A DNA stretch of 64,000 nt from Kuschelorhynchus macadamiae (Eukaryota > Arthropoda > Insecta > Coleoptera > Curculionidae). Positions 60,647-64,000 of this stretch are shown in pieces (positions within the stretch are counted from its first letter, which is position 1; every line of letters begins with the position of its first letter). The stretch spans positions 15,001 to 79,000 of the forward strand of contig JAUTXW010004486.1 in assembly GCA_030620095.1 (NCBI GenBank). The letters run 5' to 3'. A model generated the notes under the pieces. It did not search any database. It was not told the DNA's origin and was given only the letters and a program-made list of their open reading frames with translations. A program made the position numbers and the translations under genes.

Positions 60647-63249
60647 CCGGTCGGCAGAGTACAGATCTTTGCTCTCCGAGATAATTGGTTTCTATGCATG
60701 ATGCAGCACATAACATTACAGTGAGTCACGAGTCGGAGAGCACAGGTCGGGTATGAATAAATTCCTGAACTCTGCTTACTGCAACTCATTTAGAGTTTTA
60801 ATCACGTATAGTGCAATCGCAGGCGAAACCTTGGAAAGTAATTCCAATTTGGCATGGTCTGGCCATGAAAGTTTCTGTACTATGGTACTAGGTTAAAACA
60901 AACTTTTCCTTAAAAGGAAGACCGACAAAAATAACATTGTACTAATAAGGTACCCTAATATTTTATAATGCGGCTGTATTTAAGTTAATATTTCATGTTT
61001 TCATTTTAAACCTCCAATCTATCCAATCAAACATTTACAAATTAATAAAGTTCAATAAAACTTTCCTCTATATGTTTGTATTGGTATATATTTGGTTTAA
61101 AATGTCATTATAAATAGTTGTTCTTTATTATCAATTATGAGTATTCACTTTTTAAATTGTTTAATTCCTAGGAAACTTTCCACAACTCAAATATTTTATA
61201 TTTTTTAAAAACCTGCTTTCGTGTCCAAGATATTTCCTTGTCGAAGTCGTGCAACACCTTTATTTTGGATGAACCTATTAAATTTAAAAAATTTTTATTT
61301 ATATTTAGCTTTGCTGTCTATACCTACACAATCTTGTAAAATCACAGCGCCAAAGATAGCCCCCTTAATTTCTACTTACAACACAGTTTGTTTAAATTTT
61401 AACCCTTCAAATGAGTATAGGGTGACGCAACAAGTTCTTCTTAAGAAGAGGCACCATTAAAGCTGGATAAAAGCAAGGTAAGAGTTAATATTTATAGTTG
61501 ACGTTGTTGACAATACACTCTCTAGCATCATTTTCGATTTGAGAACTCGAAATTGGTATACATACTACCTTATATTGATGATAACATCGACTCAAGTTTC
61601 AGCTACAAAGAACTCTTTTAAAGAAGTGCATATTCTTTCAATTTGTACCTAAAGTTGAAAATTAGCACATATTCATAGGACGAGTAAGTCCGTAATAAAT
61701 CAGCCAACTAACTCTACCCCCAAGGTTGGTGGTTTGTCGTATCTACTAGTGCATCTACCGCCTTGGCTGTTTTCGCTTACCTCGGTGGTTTCGTTTGGGT
61801 GCTGGTATGTCGGTTCACTAGCTAATCCGAAGCCGACTTTCTACTACTATTCAGGTCAGACCAGATTCTGAAACTAATATTTGCGATCGACAAGATGCGA
61901 GGACAGCTATGATGGTGAGGTTGCGCAGGCTTCAACATTGACGCATCTTTTGGCAATGCCGAGCTAAAACTGTATAGCAATTCGAAGTGTCGAAAAATGA
62001 GGGGCAAATCGATTCGAAATTTTAAAGCATATTTTTATAAAATTCTTTTTAAAGACGTTTAGTTTTAGAAATGCATGGCATTCTTTTTTTATTGGTAATA
62101 ATTTAATATCTCGTTTTAGGGATTATATTGAATTATGGTAAGCCGGTATAAGGCATCAGAGGTAATTGTGTAAATAAAAAATGTATATCTGCTTCCGACA
62201 GTAGCTGGCATATTAGCATATATGTACTAACAAAAAAATAACCCACGAGTTTTTTCAAAATTAATATTTCCTTAACTGCCAATTAAACCTACATATATAA
62301 AACTTGTCTTTAAAATGTATATAAATATTTTGGATATCATAAAATATTAGTAAAAAAACTAATTAAAATAAATTTAAATATACGTGTTAGTACTGGCTTC
62401 ATTACGGTAGGATAAATGTCAACGTAAAACAAATGAAAGTTCAATTAAAGTTTCCTTAATAAACTTCCGAAATGAGAATGAAGAGATCATTTACTTGCAA
62501 CTGCGACTCTGCATATCGTATTTTAAATATCTTTAAACAAAAATTTTTATTATTTTGTCATACTCGGATTTTACGTTAAATTTATGTTTACATGTTTTTT
62601 TCTCCGCACCTAATGACCCTAGAATTTGGAACTAAATTTTTATGAAACACTGTTAACATTTAACCGTTATTAAACTTGTTATTAAAATTGGAGGTAATTC
62701 TAGAATTTAATGACACTGCTCGTTTACACTTTAAAATAAATTGTTTTTGTTCTTGTGAAAGAAGCCTTTCATTAGGCTGCATACAAGTTTATTAGTTTTG
62801 ATTTTTAAGTACAGAAGACATAAATATTCATGTACAATATTGGACTACAAGTAAACCAACTTCCTGTTAACCTTAATTAGATTTACCTGCTCTGGGTTAG
62901 GATTACATTTTAAGGGATTTCTGCTGCCTATAATCCTCTTTTAATTACTAATATGTAAATTACTACGACGGAGGCATTTTGCTTAGGTGTGCACGGATTC
63001 TGGGGTATATGTCTAAAAGTTAATATTAATATTAATAATTAATCTTTCAGTGTTTTGGCCATCCAGTTAGTTAACTGGAATAAAATCATAATAGTTATTT
63101 ACGTACCAAAAGGTATCTTAAAATCTTAGAAATCCGAAAGTTTGTAGGTCGCGCGAGGGCATTTAATAATCATCTGAAACTTCAATTTGATCTTAACAAT
63201 ATTTTCATTTTATCATAGTTTTACATTATTGTTGCTAGGGAAATGCTGT
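60647..63249. other. Unassigned sequence
   Basis: 60650-60780 and 61690-61830 are less AT-rich (for example CCCCCAAGGTTGGTGGTTTG) and may be SINE or element scraps, but no diagnostic motif was found. The rest is plain AT-rich sequence with no gene recognised. Confidence 0.4.
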
Positions 63250-63690
63250 CAAACTTAAAAAGGCAAAAACCAGGAAAGTTTTAAAATTCCTGATGAAACT
63301 GAAAAAAAAAACAGAAAAAGCAACACAAAACTTGCTACCGAAGAAACTGAGAGACGCCTACCACAGGGAATACGAGAGATTACTAAACTGGATGGCAGAA
63401 AGCTGTGTAAAACTGTGCTGCGATCTCGTTGATACGTTTTCACCGATTTCCTAATAGGACAAATATTCAATGGTAAAGAATGCACCGAATGAGACATTTT
63501 TAAGGAACAAAATTCAATAAAATTGAGTGTATTCGATGGATATCGTCAACAAAAACTTGTGAATATGCTAATTACTCACGCAGAAGATAGAAAATCAGTC
63601 CTGTGATAAACGTACCAGAGACAAAAACCGATAAATAGGCGCGTTTTTACGAAGACGAAATGAACAGTTTGAAGCTGAAAAGAGACTACA
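63250..63690 (+). pseudogene. Possible Crypton/tyrosine-recombinase-like fragment
   Basis: Plus-strand conceptual translation gives NLLPKKLRDAYHREYERLLNW at 63330-63400, resembling the N-terminal SAM-like fold of Crypton-type tyrosine recombinases (LPxKxxxxYxxxYxxFxxW). Further on, INVPETKTDK then ARFY near 63610 resembles the segment before the catalytic Arg region (P-x-T-K-T-x-x-x-R-x-F). Stops separate the pieces and no active-site Tyr was seen. Tentative. Confidence 0.33.
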
Positions 63691-64000
63691 TGCTTTATGG
63701 CTACATAATTGTTCAGAAAAAAGACTTTCTTGACCTATATTATGATTGCAATAATCATCATTCTGTATGTAATGCGTAAAACTGTTTTAAATAGCGAAAA
63801 TTACGTAATTATCATTGCTAATCTATGCTTATTTATAGAAAAAGTGGGAAATGCAAAAATTAACTAACGTTGGTTGAACTAGATTTGAGGCTTAAACATA
63901 TCGAAATAGCCAAGAGCATTCGCACTGATAATTGAAATATTGATACGTAAATAATGCAAATAATGCAAATTTGTTTTAAAAATATAATTTATAATGCAAA

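Noticed and set aside
63255..63497. 80-codon minus-strand frame with a Phe/Leu/Val-rich stretch
   Set aside because: It is antisense to a Lys/Glu-rich plus-strand reading that has a weak recombinase match.

Overview
The window is AT-rich, intron-poor eukaryotic DNA made almost entirely of transposable elements and their remains. The mix points to an arthropod, most likely an insect: Tc1-like DD34E transposases, an errantivirus-like LTR element with an env relic, a BEL/Pao relic, a Jockey-type LINE, a Penelope-like fragment with a GIY-YIG motif, hAT and PIF-type MITEs, and LINEs with a restriction-like endonuclease. The species cannot be named from the sequence. No complete host gene is visible. 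The best host-coding candidate is one short exon-like stretch on the minus strand at 32068-32238.

Layout. Positions 1-3.26 kb form a very long inverted repeat around a (TA)n centre. Its right arm is a shortened copy of the left arm in which missing pieces are replaced by TA tracts. The arms belong to a dispersed repeat family (called DR1 here) built of degenerate subunits of roughly 140 bp. DR1 recurs near 11.1, 12.5, 29.4, 34.8, 35.8-37.4, 38.5 and 42.0 kb. A 1977-bp Tc1-like transposon with very long terminal inverted repeats and a TA target duplication lies at 7468-9444. A Jockey-type reverse transcriptase relic is at 15.9-16.96 kb, followed by a minus-strand errantivirus-like element (17.3-21.9 kb: gag, protease, RT, RNase H, integrase, env remnant). 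A hAT MITE at 21928-22687 abuts its gag end. A tandem array of 106-124-bp units (25.9-26.7 kb) precedes a second dead Tc1 transposase (26.8-27.4 kb). A BEL/Pao protease relic lies at 31.0-31.4 kb. DR1 at 35.8-38.8 kb is interrupted by a 240-bp MITE and by an array of about 210-bp units that ends in an inverted unit. A Penelope-like fragment (42.15-43.02 kb) is split by a 175-bp MITE and followed by a 919-bp hAT element.

The most striking region is 46.05-60.65 kb. At least nine LINE segments from several related families all lie on the minus strand, and nearly every junction is a (TTA)n microsatellite, that is (TAA)n on the element strand. One copy (48686-53290) looks full length, with a GC-rich 5' region, an OTU-type cysteine protease domain, reverse transcriptase, a zinc-knuckle region and a PD-(D/E)xK-type endonuclease, though it carries frameshifts and stops. 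Established knowledge of the Dong/R4 group, whose Bombyx member inserts into TAA repeats, fits this pattern; the clade assignment is inference.

Several unrelated repeats also carry a CUGAnGA - hairpin - GAAA pattern like the catalytic core of hammerhead ribozymes. All protein-coding relics I could read are broken, so the window looks like a transposon graveyard with nested insertions.
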